From Methylobacterium sp. J-088 (GTDB lineage: Bacteria > Pseudomonadota > Alphaproteobacteria > Rhizobiales > Beijerinckiaceae): a stretch of 64,000 nucleotides of DNA. The stretch spans positions 1 to 64,000 of the forward strand of contig NZ_JAKSYH010000054.1 of the NCBI RefSeq assembly GCF_022829295.1, in the 5' to 3' direction. Within the stretch, counting starts at the first letter, position 1. Each line of letters starts with the position of its first letter. Below the pieces are notes generated by a model. It saw only the letters and a program-made list of their open reading frames with translations, was not told the DNA's origin and ran no database searches. Shown here piece after piece: positions 34,147 through 49,715 of the stretch. A program made the position numbers and the translations under genes.

Positions 34147-35574
34147 TCAGGCTGTCCGGCCGGCGAGATTGCCGGTCATCCGATCGCGTGTCTGCGCACG
34201 CGCGTCCTCACGCACCAGCGGCCCGAGCGCGAGGAGCGCGGCGAACAGCAGGGCGATCTCGATGTGGTAGACGATGAGGTAGCCGATGGCGGGCTCGTTC
34301 ATGCCCTCGCCGAGCACCCCCGACTGGGCGATGGCGCCGCCGACATCGCGCACGAGGCCGCTGGCCGCGATCGACAGGCCCGCCGCGGTCGCCTGCACGG
34401 CGCCCCAGGCGCCCAGCGCCAGCCCGGTATCCTCGGGGCCGGCGCGGTTCATCGAGGCGGTGAGCGTGCCGTGGGCGAACAGGCCGCCGCCGAGGCCGAT
34501 CAGGCTGACACCCGCGGCGAACAGGTCGGCCGAGGCCAAGGGCGCGGCGAACACCACCGCCGAGAAGGCCAGGATCCCGATCCCGACGCCGACGCCTGAG
34601 ACCCGGAACGGGTCACCGCCCCGGTTGAGCCAGCGCGCCGCGATCAGCAGGCCGAGGCCGCCGCCTGCGGCCAGCAGCGCGGTCAGCGCCGTGGTCGCCC
34701 CCACGGAGAGGTGCAGGATCTGGCCGCCATAGGGCTCCAGCAAGATGTCCTGCATGGAGAAGCCCGCCGTGCCGAGGCCGATCGCCACGAGGCGGCGCCG
34801 GGCGGTGCCCTCCCCGGCATAGGCCCGCCAGGAGGCGTGGAAGTCGCGCTGCGGCGCGTCCCGGTTCCGGCTGGTGTCGCGGGGCTCCTGCTTCCACAGC
34901 GCGAAGCCGTTGAGGATGATGGTGACGAGCGCCGCCCCCTGGATCACCTGGATCAGGCGCACCGCGGAAAAGTGCGCCAGGAACAGCCCGAACAGCACCG
35001 CGCTCGCCATCATGCCGAACAGGAGCGCGGCACAGAGCAGTGCCACGACCTTCGGGCGGGCATGGGCGGGGGCGAGGTCGGTGGCGAGCGCGAGGCCCAC
35101 CGTCTGGGTGGTGTGCAGGCCCGCGCCGACCAGCAGGAAGGCGAGCGCCGCCGCGAGGTCGCCGACCCAGAGCGGACCGGTCGTGTCGCCCGACAGGATC
35201 AGCAGGGCGAACGGCATGATCGCCAGCCCGCCGAACTGGAGCAGCGTGCCGAACCAGATATAGGGCACCCGCCGCCAGCCCAGGACCGAGCGGTGCGTGT
35301 CCGACCGGAAGCCGACCAGCGCCCGCAACGGGGCGAAGACCAGCGGCAGGGCCAGCATCATCGCGACGATCCAGGCCGGAACGCCGAGTTCGACGATCAT
35401 CACCCGGTTCAGGGTGCCGATCAGCAGCACCGCGGCCATGCCGACGGTGACCTGGAACAGGGCCAGCCGCAGCAGCCGGCCCAGCGGCAGCTCGACCGTG
35501 GCGGCATCTGCGAAGGGCAGGATCGCCGGGCCGAGACGCATCAGGGCGCGGGTGAGGTTTTTGGCGGGGCTCAT
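34147..35574 (-). CDS. lhaA: LhaA, PucC-family LH1 assembly / (bacterio)chlorophyll delivery carrier
   Basis: This 475-residue MFS-type protein has about twelve helices. The N-terminal LRLALFQVTVGMAAVLLIGTLNRVMIVELGVP and HRSVLGWRRVPYIWFGTLLQ are family hallmarks. LhaA helps insert LH1 and deliver pigment. Translation appears coupled to bchM by an ATGA overlap, even though a repeat lies inside the 3' end of bchM just upstream. Confidence 0.95.
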   Translation of the reverse strand: MSPAKNLTRALMRLGPAILPFADAATVELPLGRLLRLALFQVTVGMAAVLLIGTLNRVMIVELGVPAWIVAMMLALPLVFAPLRALVGFRSDTHRSVLGWRRVPYIWFGTLLQFGGLAIMPFALLILSGDTTGPLWVGDLAAALAFLLVGAGLHTTQTVGLALATDLAPAHARPKVVALLCAALLFGMMASAVLFGLFLAHFSAVRLIQVIQGAALVTIILNGFALWKQEPRDTSRNRDAPQRDFHASWRAYAGEGTARRRLVAIGLGTAGFSMQDILLEPYGGQILHLSVGATTALTALLAAGGGLGLLIAARWLNRGGDPFRVSGVGVGIGILAFSAVVFAAPLASADLFAAGVSLIGLGGGLFAHGTLTASMNRAGPEDTGLALGAWGAVQATAAGLSIAASGLVRDVGGAIAQSGVLGEGMNEPAIGYLIVYHIEIALLFAALLALGPLVREDARAQTRDRMTGNLAGRTA

Positions 35575-36491
35575 TGCGGCACCCCGGTCGCCGCTGCACC
35601 CCCTCCCCCCTCTGCGGGGGAGGGTGGCCCCTGCGTCAGCGGGGGTCGGGTCGGGACGATGTCCCGCAAGGGGGGAGCGCGGCTTCCAGAAGAGTCGCGG
35701 CCTTCATGAAGCCTGGGGCCTTTTCCTGTGCCGTCGCTCCCCTCTCCCCCCCTGTTGCGCAGGGTACCCTCCCCCGCAGAGGGGGGAGGGAGAGTGCGCG
35801 TCAGCGCCACCGCGTTCGACAGGTAGAAGCCGCTGTTGATCCGGTGACTCTGCGCCCAGACGAAGCCGTCGAGGGCCCGTTCCGAGGAAATCCGCCGCCG
35901 CAGCCCACGCTCGGTCACCGGCACGATGGCCGGCGAGCGGTCGCCCCGCGGAAAGAACTGTCCGGCCGCGTGCATCACGGTCAGCAGCGCCGTGCGCGGC
36001 GCCACGGTGAACAGGATCGAGCCGTCCGTGCGCGCGCCCAAAGCCGCCAGCGCCCGGGCGATGTCGGCGGCGCGGTAATGGATCAGCGAATCCATCGCCA
36101 CCACGTGATCGAACCGGCCGAGACCGGGATCGAGCATGTCGCCGACGCGGAAATCGATGCGCCCCGCGCCGGAAATCTCCGGCAGCCGCTCCTGCGCCAG
36201 GCCGATCAGCGTGGGCGAGACGTCGATGGCCACCACCTCGGCGCCGCGGCGCGCCGCCTCGACGCTCAGCGCCCCGGTGCCGCAGCCGGCATCGAGCAGG
36301 CGCAGGCCGGTCATGTCGGCGGGCAGCCAGGAAAGCAGCGTCGCCCGCATGGCGTCGCGCCCGGCCCGCACCGTGGCGCGGATCCGGCTCACCGGGGCGT
36401 CCGAGGTCAGGCGCGACCACGCATCGACCGCGGTGCGGTCGAAGTAGGTGGTCAATTCACCCCGGCGGGCATCGTAGCTGGCGCTGGCCAT
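35571..36491 (-). CDS. bchM: Mg-protoporphyrin O-methyltransferase with repeat-encoded C-terminal extension
   Basis: BchM methylates the ring-C propionate of Mg-protoporphyrin IX with S-adenosylmethionine. The SAM motif LLDAGCGTGAL is at residues 65-75, VVAIDVSP near 87 and VVAMDSLIHY near 131. The family-like part ends with GFYLSNAVALTR at about residue 232, matching the usual length of about 225-235. The frame then runs on for roughly 70 residues (LPPPSAGEG... to GVPQ) through the REPIN-like element at 35599-35793. The stop still overlaps the lhaA start as ATGA. The tail is therefore an in-frame insertion product. Confidence 0.95.
   Translation of the reverse strand: MASASYDARRGELTTYFDRTAVDAWSRLTSDAPVSRIRATVRAGRDAMRATLLSWLPADMTGLRLLDAGCGTGALSVEAARRGAEVVAIDVSPTLIGLAQERLPEISGAGRIDFRVGDMLDPGLGRFDHVVAMDSLIHYRAADIARALAALGARTDGSILFTVAPRTALLTVMHAAGQFFPRGDRSPAIVPVTERGLRRRISSERALDGFVWAQSHRINSGFYLSNAVALTRTLPPPSAGEGTLRNRGGEGSDGTGKGPRLHEGRDSSGSRAPPLRDIVPTRPPLTQGPPSPAEGGGGAAATGVPQ
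35599..35793. repeat. REPIN-like paired-hairpin element inside the 3' end of bchM
   Basis: End hairpins (CCCTCCCCCCTCTGCGGGGG and its mirror) and a core with CTTCATGAAGC match the other copies of the family. The length by my boundaries, 195 bp, is a multiple of three, which fits the open bchM frame passing through it. Boundaries are uncertain by a few bases. Confidence 0.85.
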
Positions 36492-36507
36492 CGATCGAAC
36501 CCCAAAC

Positions 36508-41133
<4,626 letters not shown>

Positions 41134-41144
<11 letters not shown>

Positions 41145-42726
41145 AATGCGCCTTGGCGTCGTAGAGGGTTTCAAGGGTGATGAGCGGCAATTGCCGCTCA
41201 CGGGCGAATCGCTCCGTGTTGGTGCGCGCCTTGCCGCGCACGAAGAACGGGATCTTTTTCAGTTCTTTCTCGGCCTCGGGCGCCCAGGGGGCGACCGCCA
41301 CCGCGACAGGATGGTCGAGATGGATCGGCGCCGGCGCAGCCTCGGGTGCGGGCGCGGTTGCTGGCGCGGCCTGAGGCGCCGACGCGGCGACCGGCGTGCC
41401 GCCGAGATGCGAGGGGCCGACGCCGTCGTGGAATTCCGGATCCTCCCGGAACATGCCCAGCAGGTGCTCTTCGAGGCCCATCATCAGCGGGTGGACCAGG
41501 GTGTCGAACAGGACGTTGGCGCCCTCGAACCCCATCTGCGGGGCGTAGCGGGCCGGGAAATCCTGGACGTGGATCGGCGCGGAGATCACCGCGCAGGGGA
41601 TGCCGAGCCGCTTGGCGACGTGGCGCTCCATCTGCGTGCCGAGCACCAGTTCGGGCGCCGCCGCGCGGATCGCCGCCTCGACATCGAGGTAATCGTCGGT
41701 GATCAGCGCTTCGAGACCGAGTTCGGCCGCCTCGGCGCGGACCTCCCGGGCGAATTCGCGGCTGTAGGTGCCGAGCCCGACGACCTGGAAGCCGAGTTCC
41801 CGGGCGGCGATCCGGGCGAGGCCGATCGCGTGCGTGGCATCCCCGAACACGAAGACGCGCTTGCCGGTCAGGTAGGTCGAATCGACCGAGCGGCTGTACC
41901 AGGGCAGGCGCGAGCCGGGGCCATCCAGAACCGGTGCCGGATCGAGGCCGGCGAGGCCCGCCACCTCCTCGACGAACCGGCGGGTGCCGCCGACGCCGAT
42001 CGGCACGACGTGCGTGAACGGCTGCCCAAAACTCTTCTTCAGGTACTCCGCGGCGGAGCGCGCGGTCTCGGGATAGAGCACGACGTTGAAGTCGGCGTCC
42101 TTGAGCCGGCCGAGATCGGCGGGCGAGGCGCCGAGCGGCGCGACCACGTTCACGTCGATCCCGAGCGAATCGAGCAGCCGGCGGATCTCGATCAGGTCGT
42201 CCCGGTGGCGGAAGCCGAGCGCCGTGGGTCCCAGGATGTTGCAGAGCGGGCGCCGCCCAGGCTCCCGCGCGGCGCGCGCACCGGGGGCTCCGGCGAGAGC
42301 CCGGACGAGCCGATAGAAGGTCTCGGAGGCGCCCCAGTTTTCCTTCTTCTGGTAGGCCGGCAGCTCCAGGGGAATCACCGGGATCGGCAGGTTGAGTGCC
42401 TTGGCGAGCCCGCCCGGATCGTCCTGAATCAGCTCGGCGGTGCAGGAGGCGCCGACGATCATCGCCTGCGGCTGGAACCGCGCGTAGGCGGCCGAGACCG
42501 AGGTCTTGAACAGCTCGGCGGTGTCGCGGCCGAGATCCTGCGCCCGGAAGGTCGTGTAGGTGACGGGCGGGCGGGCATCGCGCCGCTCGATCATCGTGAA
42601 CAGCAGGTCGGCGTAGGTGTCGCCCTGCGGCGCGTGCAGCACGTAGTGGAGGCCGGTCATCGCCGTGGCGATGCGCATCGCGCCGATATGGGGTGGGCCT
42701 TCGTAGGTCCAGAGGGTCAGCTGCAT
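41134..42726 (-). CDS. bchB: Light-independent protochlorophyllide reductase subunit B
   Basis: The 530-residue NifK-like catalytic subunit has [20 protein letters not shown] at the start, [13 protein letters not shown] in the cluster region and a C-terminal PCP reductase domain ([16 protein letters not shown]). An Ala/Pro linker (about residues 445-465) joins the two parts. It pairs with BchN to reduce protochlorophyllide ring D. It starts four nt after the bchN stop. Confidence 0.97.
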
Positions 42727-42730
42727 GGCG

Positions 42731-44539
<1,809 letters not shown>

Positions 44540-44584
44540 CTAGGGCTCCGTCGTTGTCAGAGGCTAGGGCGGGGGCCCCCAAAG

Positions 44585-44618
44585 TGTCAAGTGCGCTTGA
44601 CGTTCTCTGGGCGTGACA
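44585..44618. promoter_or_regulatory. Tandem PpsR/CrtJ-type sites in the bchF-ppaA divergent region
   Basis: TGTCAAGTGCGCTTGACG (44585-44602) matches TGT-N12-ACA except for the last base. The abutting CGTTCTCTGGGCGTGACA (44601-44618) matches except for the first. Paired sites are the usual arrangement for the aerobic repressor PpsR, which is encoded two genes to the right. The 316-nt gap 44512-44827 holds no gene otherwise. Both bchF (leftward) and ppaA (rightward) could be controlled from here. Confidence 0.65.
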
Positions 44619-44827
44619 TAGGCAGAAGACGTTTTTCTTGGTCTTAGATCATTGCCAAGTTCGTCAAGAAGCGTATCGTCTGGACCCACGGCGACGCGCC
44701 GGTGACTTGGCCTATCGAGTCCCGCGCAAGACAAAGACGAAGAATAGACGGGCGAGTAATCCCGCACCCGAAGACGCGAGCGGAGCTGCCGGTTCCTCGG
44801 GCCGGGGCCGTTTCAGGGAGGGTGCCG

Positions 44828-45721
44828 ATGGGACACTGGAGGCATTTCGGCGAGCGTTTGGAACTGGGACCGATCGCAGCTGGCTGCGGCACGGTCAGCG
44901 ACGTTTCGCCGGTCTTCCGCGATAAGCCCCGCGTGCGGTCCGAGGCGCCGCGCCCGCGGCCGGATGCCCTCGCCCGGGTGATCGAGGGCGAGATCCTCCC
45001 CCGGCTGATGCTGGCCCACCGCCCCGGCGCCGGGCGCCGGTCGCCGGCCGACCGGGCGGTGACGCCGCAGGAAATCGCCGCCTTCAGTGCCCTCCTCCTC
45101 GGTCCCGGCCCGGTGGATCTCGATGCCGAGATCGCGGTCCTGCGGGATGGCGGCCTGCCGCTGGCGCGTCTGCTCCTCGATCTGCTCGCCCCGGCGGCCC
45201 GGCACCTCGGGGCCCTGTGGGAGGAGGATGCCTGCGATTTCCTGGCCGTGACCGAGGGCCTCGGGCGGCTGCAGGCCATCAGCCGGCACCTCTGCCTGGA
45301 GCTCGAGATCGAATCGGCTCCGATCGGCGGCCGCAGCGTGCTGCTCCTGCCCTGCCCCGGAGAGACGCACCGATTCGGCCTGTCGATCGTCGCGAGCTTC
45401 TTCCGGGAGGCCGGCTGGTACGTAACCACGGCGGTTCCGGCGCCCGGCCTCGATCCCCTCGCGCTCCTGGCGACCGACTGGTTCGAGGTGGTCGGCCTGT
45501 CGCTCTCCTCCGACGTGCTCCTGCCCGTCCTGTCGGCCACGGTGGCCGAGGTGCGGCGCGCCTCGCGGAACCCGGGGGTGCGCGTGCTGGTCGGGGGCCC
45601 CTATTTCACACGCCACGGCGGTGAGGCCGGCCTCGTGGGGGCCGACGCCTGCGCGCTCGACGGGTGCTCGGCACCCGCCGCCGCGGAAGCTTTGCTGGAC
45701 AGGCAGGCATTGGCCTGTTGA
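44828..45721 (+). CDS. ppaA: PpaA/AerR-type cobalamin-binding antirepressor
   Basis: The 297-residue regulator has a helical segment with LARLLLDLLAPAARHLGALWEEDACDF (about residues 112-138) and a B12-binding domain whose axial His181 lies in ETHRFG, followed by SLSSDVLLPVL. PpaA/AerR proteins bind cobalamin and modulate PpsR/CrtJ repression in response to light. ATG 44828 has AGGGAGG five bases upstream. An in-frame start at 44702 would give a longer form, of interest because long and short AerR forms are known in Rhodobacter capsulatus. It is directly followed by ppsR. Confidence 0.88.
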   Translation: MGHWRHFGERLELGPIAAGCGTVSDVSPVFRDKPRVRSEAPRPRPDALARVIEGEILPRLMLAHRPGAGRRSPADRAVTPQEIAAFSALLLGPGPVDLDAEIAVLRDGGLPLARLLLDLLAPAARHLGALWEEDACDFLAVTEGLGRLQAISRHLCLELEIESAPIGGRSVLLLPCPGETHRFGLSIVASFFREAGWYVTTAVPAPGLDPLALLATDWFEVVGLSLSSDVLLPVLSATVAEVRRASRNPGVRVLVGGPYFTRHGGEAGLVGADACALDGCSAPAAAEALLDRQALAC

Positions 45722-45752
45722 AAGGGTTGTCATCCACCTTCATCACATCTCG

Positions 45753-47198
45753 GTGACCGTGACGCTTCAGCCGCACCTCATCTCCTCGGGATCACCCGCG
45801 GTGCTGGACCAGGTCGCCGGCCACCTCAACGGCGAGGCGGTCGGGCGCATCGTCGCGGCATCCTCCGATGTCTCGCTCGTGATCGACGCCGAGGGCGTGA
45901 TCCGCGACGCATCGATCGGGACGGATCTCGAGGCGGAGAATATCCCTGGGTGGCTGGGCCGACGCTGGGTCGACACCGTGACGGTCGAGAGCAGGCCCAA
46001 GGTCGACGCCCTGCTGCGCGACGCCCGGCCGGAGGGCATCACCCGCTGGCGCCAGATCAACCACCCCTCCCCCAGCGGGATCGACCTGCCGATCCGCTAC
46101 GCCTCGATCCGCCCGGCCGAGGGCGGCCCGATCCTGGTGCTCGGGCGCGACATGCGGGCGGTGGCCGGTCTCCAGCGCCGCCTGATGGAGACCCAGCAGG
46201 CGCTGGAGCGGGATTACGAGCGCCTGCGCGCGGTCGAGACGCGCTACCGGCTCCTGTTCCAGATCTCCGGCGAGCCGGTGCTGGTGGTCGATGCCGGAAC
46301 CCGGCGGGTCGCCGAGGCGAACCCGTCCGCCGCGCGGCTGCTCGGTCGTCCGGCCAAGCGGGTCGCCGGCCAGGACGTGGTCGAACTGTTCGAGGCCAGC
46401 AGCACGCGGGCCCTGGAGGCGCAGTTCGCCGCCCTGCGGGCGACCGGGCAGGCCGGGGAGATCCGGGCCGCCCTGCCGCACGGGCGCGGCGAGGTCTCCG
46501 TCTCGGTCTCGCTGTTCCGGGGTGAGGGCGGTGCCAGCGCCCTGATGCGGCTCGTGGCCGATCCGGCCGCCGCCGAGGCCGGCTCCGGTCAGGAGGTGCC
46601 GACCCAGGCGGTGATCGAGGCGATGCCCGAGGGCTTCGTGGTCACCGACGCGAGCCGGCGGATCCTGACCGCCAATGCCGCCTTCCTGGAACTGACCCAG
46701 CTCGCCACCGAGGGGCAGGTTCGCGGACGCACCGTGGATCATTGGCTCGGCCGCGACGAGACCGAGGCGCAGGCCCTGTTCGCGACCCTGGGCGATCACG
46801 GCGTGGTGCGGCGCTTCGCGACGGTCATCCGCGGTGCCTATGGCGGCCTGGAAGATGTCGAGGTCGCGGCCGTTTCGGTGGCGGGCGCCCGCCCCTGCCT
46901 GGGCTTCGCGATCCGCCCGGCCCCGCGCCGGATTCCCGAAGGGCGATTCGGCGGGGGGCGGGAGGTGCCGCGCTCGGTCGAGCAGATGGCGGAGCTGGTC
47001 GGCCGGGTCTCGATGAAGACGCTGGTGCGCGAGACCACCGACCTGATCGAGAAGCTCTGCATCGAGGCGGCCCTGCGCATCACCCGGGACAATCGGGCCT
47101 CGGCCGCCGAGATGCTGGGGCTGAGCCGGCAAGGCCTCTACGCCAAGATGCGCCGCTACGGCGTCGGCGATCTCGACGGGCCGGTCGAGGCGGATTGA
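45753..47198 (+). CDS. ppsR: Transcriptional regulator PpsR (CrtJ)
   Basis: The 481-residue protein has PAS modules at about residues 30-135, 165-270 and 285-390 and a C-terminal Fis-type helix-turn-helix (ASAAEMLGLSRQGLYAKMRRYG, residues 449-470). It represses bch, crt and light-harvesting genes under oxygen. It has only two cysteines, Cys382 and Cys436; the latter, in LIEKLCIEAAL just before the HTH, corresponds in place to the redox Cys of Rhodobacter PpsR. GTG 45753 is the best start, 31 nt after ppaA, although no clear ribosome binding site is seen. Confidence 0.95.
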   Translation: MTVTLQPHLISSGSPAVLDQVAGHLNGEAVGRIVAASSDVSLVIDAEGVIRDASIGTDLEAENIPGWLGRRWVDTVTVESRPKVDALLRDARPEGITRWRQINHPSPSGIDLPIRYASIRPAEGGPILVLGRDMRAVAGLQRRLMETQQALERDYERLRAVETRYRLLFQISGEPVLVVDAGTRRVAEANPSAARLLGRPAKRVAGQDVVELFEASSTRALEAQFAALRATGQAGEIRAALPHGRGEVSVSVSLFRGEGGASALMRLVADPAAAEAGSGQEVPTQAVIEAMPEGFVVTDASRRILTANAAFLELTQLATEGQVRGRTVDHWLGRDETEAQALFATLGDHGVVRRFATVIRGAYGGLEDVEVAAVSVAGARPCLGFAIRPAPRRIPEGRFGGGREVPRSVEQMAELVGRVSMKTLVRETTDLIEKLCIEAALRITRDNRASAAEMLGLSRQGLYAKMRRYGVGDLDGPVEAD

Positions 47199-47437
47199 GC
47201 CGGTCCGACACGTTTTCCCGACGACACGGCGCTAGGCGGGATAGGCTAGCGACGTGGTTCGGCGCGTTCGCGATCCCGCTCCGAGGCCGAGCAATCGCCG
47301 CCTGAGCGGGGATGCGGCGCGTTCCGGAGGCGGATTGCGTGCCTCCGGTACACACGCGTCGGTCCAGTGCGGCAGCGTGTATTATCGCCATCCGGATGTA
47401 TTCGCCCGACAAACATCGCGCACATTCCGCCGCACTC

Positions 47438-47455
47438 TGTAAATCTGGCTTGACA
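47438..47455. promoter_or_regulatory. PpsR/CrtJ-type site upstream of bchG
   Basis: TGTAAATCTGGCTTGACA is an exact TGT-N12-ACA match, 28 nt before the bchG ATG. TTGACA inside it could also serve as a -35 box. A second copy with 13-nt spacing (TGT 47397, ACA 47415) is too poor to count. The remainder of the 285-nt gap from ppsR shows no gene. Confidence 0.7.
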
Positions 47456-47483
47456 CTTCGGCGGGCCCCGGTAGCCTCCCGCC

Positions 47484-48368
47484 ATGGCCGCTACGCCCGC
47501 CCCGAGCGCAGTCATCGAGCTGCTGAAGCCGCTGACGTGGTTCGCACCGATGTGGGCGTTCGCCTGCGGGGTGATCTCGTCGGGCCAGCCGGCCAGCGGC
47601 CAGTGGCCGGTGATCGCCGCCGGGGTGCTGCTGGCCGGGCCGCTGGTCTGCGCGACCAGCCAGGCTACGAACGACTGGTTCGACCGCCATGTCGATGCGA
47701 TCAACGAACCGAACCGGCCGATTCCCTCCGGGCGGATCCCGGGCCGCTGGGGGCTCTATCTCGCGCTCGCCTGGACCGGGCTGTCGCTGGTGGTGGCCGC
47801 CGCGCTCGGACCCTGGATCCTCGGGGCCGCTTTGTTCGGGCTGGTGCTCGCCTGGATCTACTCGGCGCCCCCCGTCCGGCTGAAGCGCAACGGCTGGTGG
47901 GGCAACGCCGCGGTGGCGCTCTGCTATGAGGGGCTGCCCTGGTTCACCGGCGCCGCCGTGATGGCCGCCGCCCTGCCGGACCGGCGGGTGCTGCTGGTGG
48001 CACTCCTCTACGCGGCCGGCGCCCACGGCATCATGACGCTCAACGATTTCAAGTCGGTCGAGGGCGACCGGCGCATGGGCCTGCTGTCGCTGCCGGTGCA
48101 GATGGGCACCGGGCGCGCGGCGCGCTTCGCGTGCCTGGTCATGGCCCTGCCGCAGGTCGCCGTCATCGCGCTCCTCGTCGGCTGGGAGCGGTACTGGCAT
48201 GCCGGCCTCGTGGCGGCGCTGCTCGCCGGCCAACTCGCCCTGATGGTCCGGTTCCTCGACAATCCCCGGGAGCGGGCGGTCTGGTACAACGGCACCGGCA
48301 CCACCCTCTACGTCCTCGGCATGCTGGTCGCCGCCTTCGCGCTGCGGCCCCTGGTGGGAGGGGCGTGA
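47484..48368 (+). CDS. bchG: Bacteriochlorophyll synthase (geranylgeranyl transferase)
   Basis: The 294-residue UbiA-family membrane enzyme has the prenyl-diphosphate Asp motif in NDWFDRHVDAINEPNRPIPSG and a second, NDFKSVEGDRRMG. It esterifies bacteriochlorophyllide a with geranylgeranyl diphosphate. It is the first gene of the bchG-bch2-bchP run; its TGA overlaps the next ATG. Confidence 0.97.
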   Translation: MAATPAPSAVIELLKPLTWFAPMWAFACGVISSGQPASGQWPVIAAGVLLAGPLVCATSQATNDWFDRHVDAINEPNRPIPSGRIPGRWGLYLALAWTGLSLVVAAALGPWILGAALFGLVLAWIYSAPPVRLKRNGWWGNAAVALCYEGLPWFTGAAVMAAALPDRRVLLVALLYAAGAHGIMTLNDFKSVEGDRRMGLLSLPVQMGTGRAARFACLVMALPQVAVIALLVGWERYWHAGLVAALLAGQLALMVRFLDNPRERAVWYNGTGTTLYVLGMLVAAFALRPLVGGA

Positions 48369-49711
48369 TGGGCATTTCGGATCGGATCGCGCCTGAGGCG
48401 ACCCTCGGCTGGCCCCAGATCGTCCGCCTCGGCCTCGTCCAGACCGCTCTGGGCAGCGTCGTCGTGCTGATGACCGCCACGCTCAACCGGGTGATGGTGG
48501 TGGAACTGGCTCTGCCCGCCTTCGTGCCCGGTCTGCTGGTCGCCCTGCACTACGCCGTGCAGGTGCTGCGTCCGCGCTGGGGCTACGGCTCCGATCGCAG
48601 CGGCCGGCGCACCCCCTGGATCGTCGGCGGCATGGCCGCCCTCTGCCTCGGTGGGTTCGGGGCCGCCTGCGGCACCGCGCTGGCCGCCGACAATCTCGCT
48701 TTGGGGCTGGCGCTGGCCGCCCTCTCGTTCCTGTGCGTCGGGATGGGGGTCGGCGCCGCAGGAACCGCGCTCCTGGTCCTGCTGTCGGGGGGCGTCGCGC
48801 CGGCCCGGCGGGGGGCTGCCGCCACCATCGTCTGGGTGATGATGATCGTCGGCTTCGCGCTCACGGCGCCGCTGGCCGGCCATTTCCTCGATCCGTTCTC
48901 CGGCCTGCGGCTCGTGGCCGTGTCGGGCACGGTCTCGCTCATCGCCCTCTGCGTCGCCGCCCTGGCAGTCGCCGGTGTCGAGCGTCGCCTGCCGGTCCGT
49001 GCGCCGGAGCCCGCGGAGGCGCGCCGTCCGTTCTTCACCGTGCTCGCCCAGGTGCTGGCCGATCCGGTGGCCCGGACCTTCACGATCTTCGTCTTCGTCT
49101 CGATGCTGGCCTACAGCGCCCAGGAGCTGATCCTGGAGCCCTATGCCGGGCTCGTCTTCGCCATGAGCCCCGGCGCCACCACCAAGCTCGCCGGACTCCA
49201 GCATGGCGGCGTGCTCGCCGGGATGCTGCTGGTGGCGGGGGTAACGCTCGCCGCCCGCGGCACCCCCCTCGCCTCCTTGAGGCTCTGGATCGCGCTCGGC
49301 TGCGCCGGCTCGGCCGCCGCCCTGTTCGCCCTGGCGAGCGGCGCGGCTTCGGGCGCGGACTTTCCCTTGCGCGAGACGGTGTTCGCCCTCGGCGTCGGCA
49401 ACGGCGCCTACGCGGTCGCCGCGATCGGCTCGATGATGGCGCTGGCCGGCCGCGGCGACGCGCGGGAGCGCGGCACCCGGATGGGCGTCTGGGGCGCCGC
49501 GCAGGGCGTCGCCTTCGGGGCCGGCGGTTTTCTCGGTGCGGTCTCGGTCGATGCCGTCCGGCTCGTCACAGCCGAGCCGGTCCAGGCCTACGCGGCGGTG
49601 TTCGCCGCGGAAGGATTGCTGTTCCTCGTCGCGGTCGTCCTGGCGGTGCGGCTCGAATCCACTCCGGCACCGGGCGCGGTTTCGCTCGATCCTGCCTTCA
49701 GCGCGCGGTGA
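48368..49711 (+). CDS. PucC-family (BCD) carrier between bchG and bchP
   Basis: This 447-residue MFS-type protein has about twelve helices and the family start WPQIVRLGLVQTALGSVVVLMTATLNRVMVVELALP. It is homologous to LhaA but is the distinct member commonly called bch2 or orf428, always between bchG and bchP. It probably hands pigment or tail intermediates to assembling complexes. Coupled to bchG by TGATG overlap. Confidence 0.93.
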   Translation: MGISDRIAPEATLGWPQIVRLGLVQTALGSVVVLMTATLNRVMVVELALPAFVPGLLVALHYAVQVLRPRWGYGSDRSGRRTPWIVGGMAALCLGGFGAACGTALAADNLALGLALAALSFLCVGMGVGAAGTALLVLLSGGVAPARRGAAATIVWVMMIVGFALTAPLAGHFLDPFSGLRLVAVSGTVSLIALCVAALAVAGVERRLPVRAPEPAEARRPFFTVLAQVLADPVARTFTIFVFVSMLAYSAQELILEPYAGLVFAMSPGATTKLAGLQHGGVLAGMLLVAGVTLAARGTPLASLRLWIALGCAGSAAALFALASGAASGADFPLRETVFALGVGNGAYAVAAIGSMMALAGRGDARERGTRMGVWGAAQGVAFGAGGFLGAVSVDAVRLVTAEPVQAYAAVFAAEGLLFLVAVVLAVRLESTPAPGAVSLDPAFSAR

Positions 49712-49715
49712 GGCC

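Noticed and set aside
47397..47415. Second PpsR-like site before bchG
   Set aside because: The spacing is 13, not 12, and the flanks are not symmetric.
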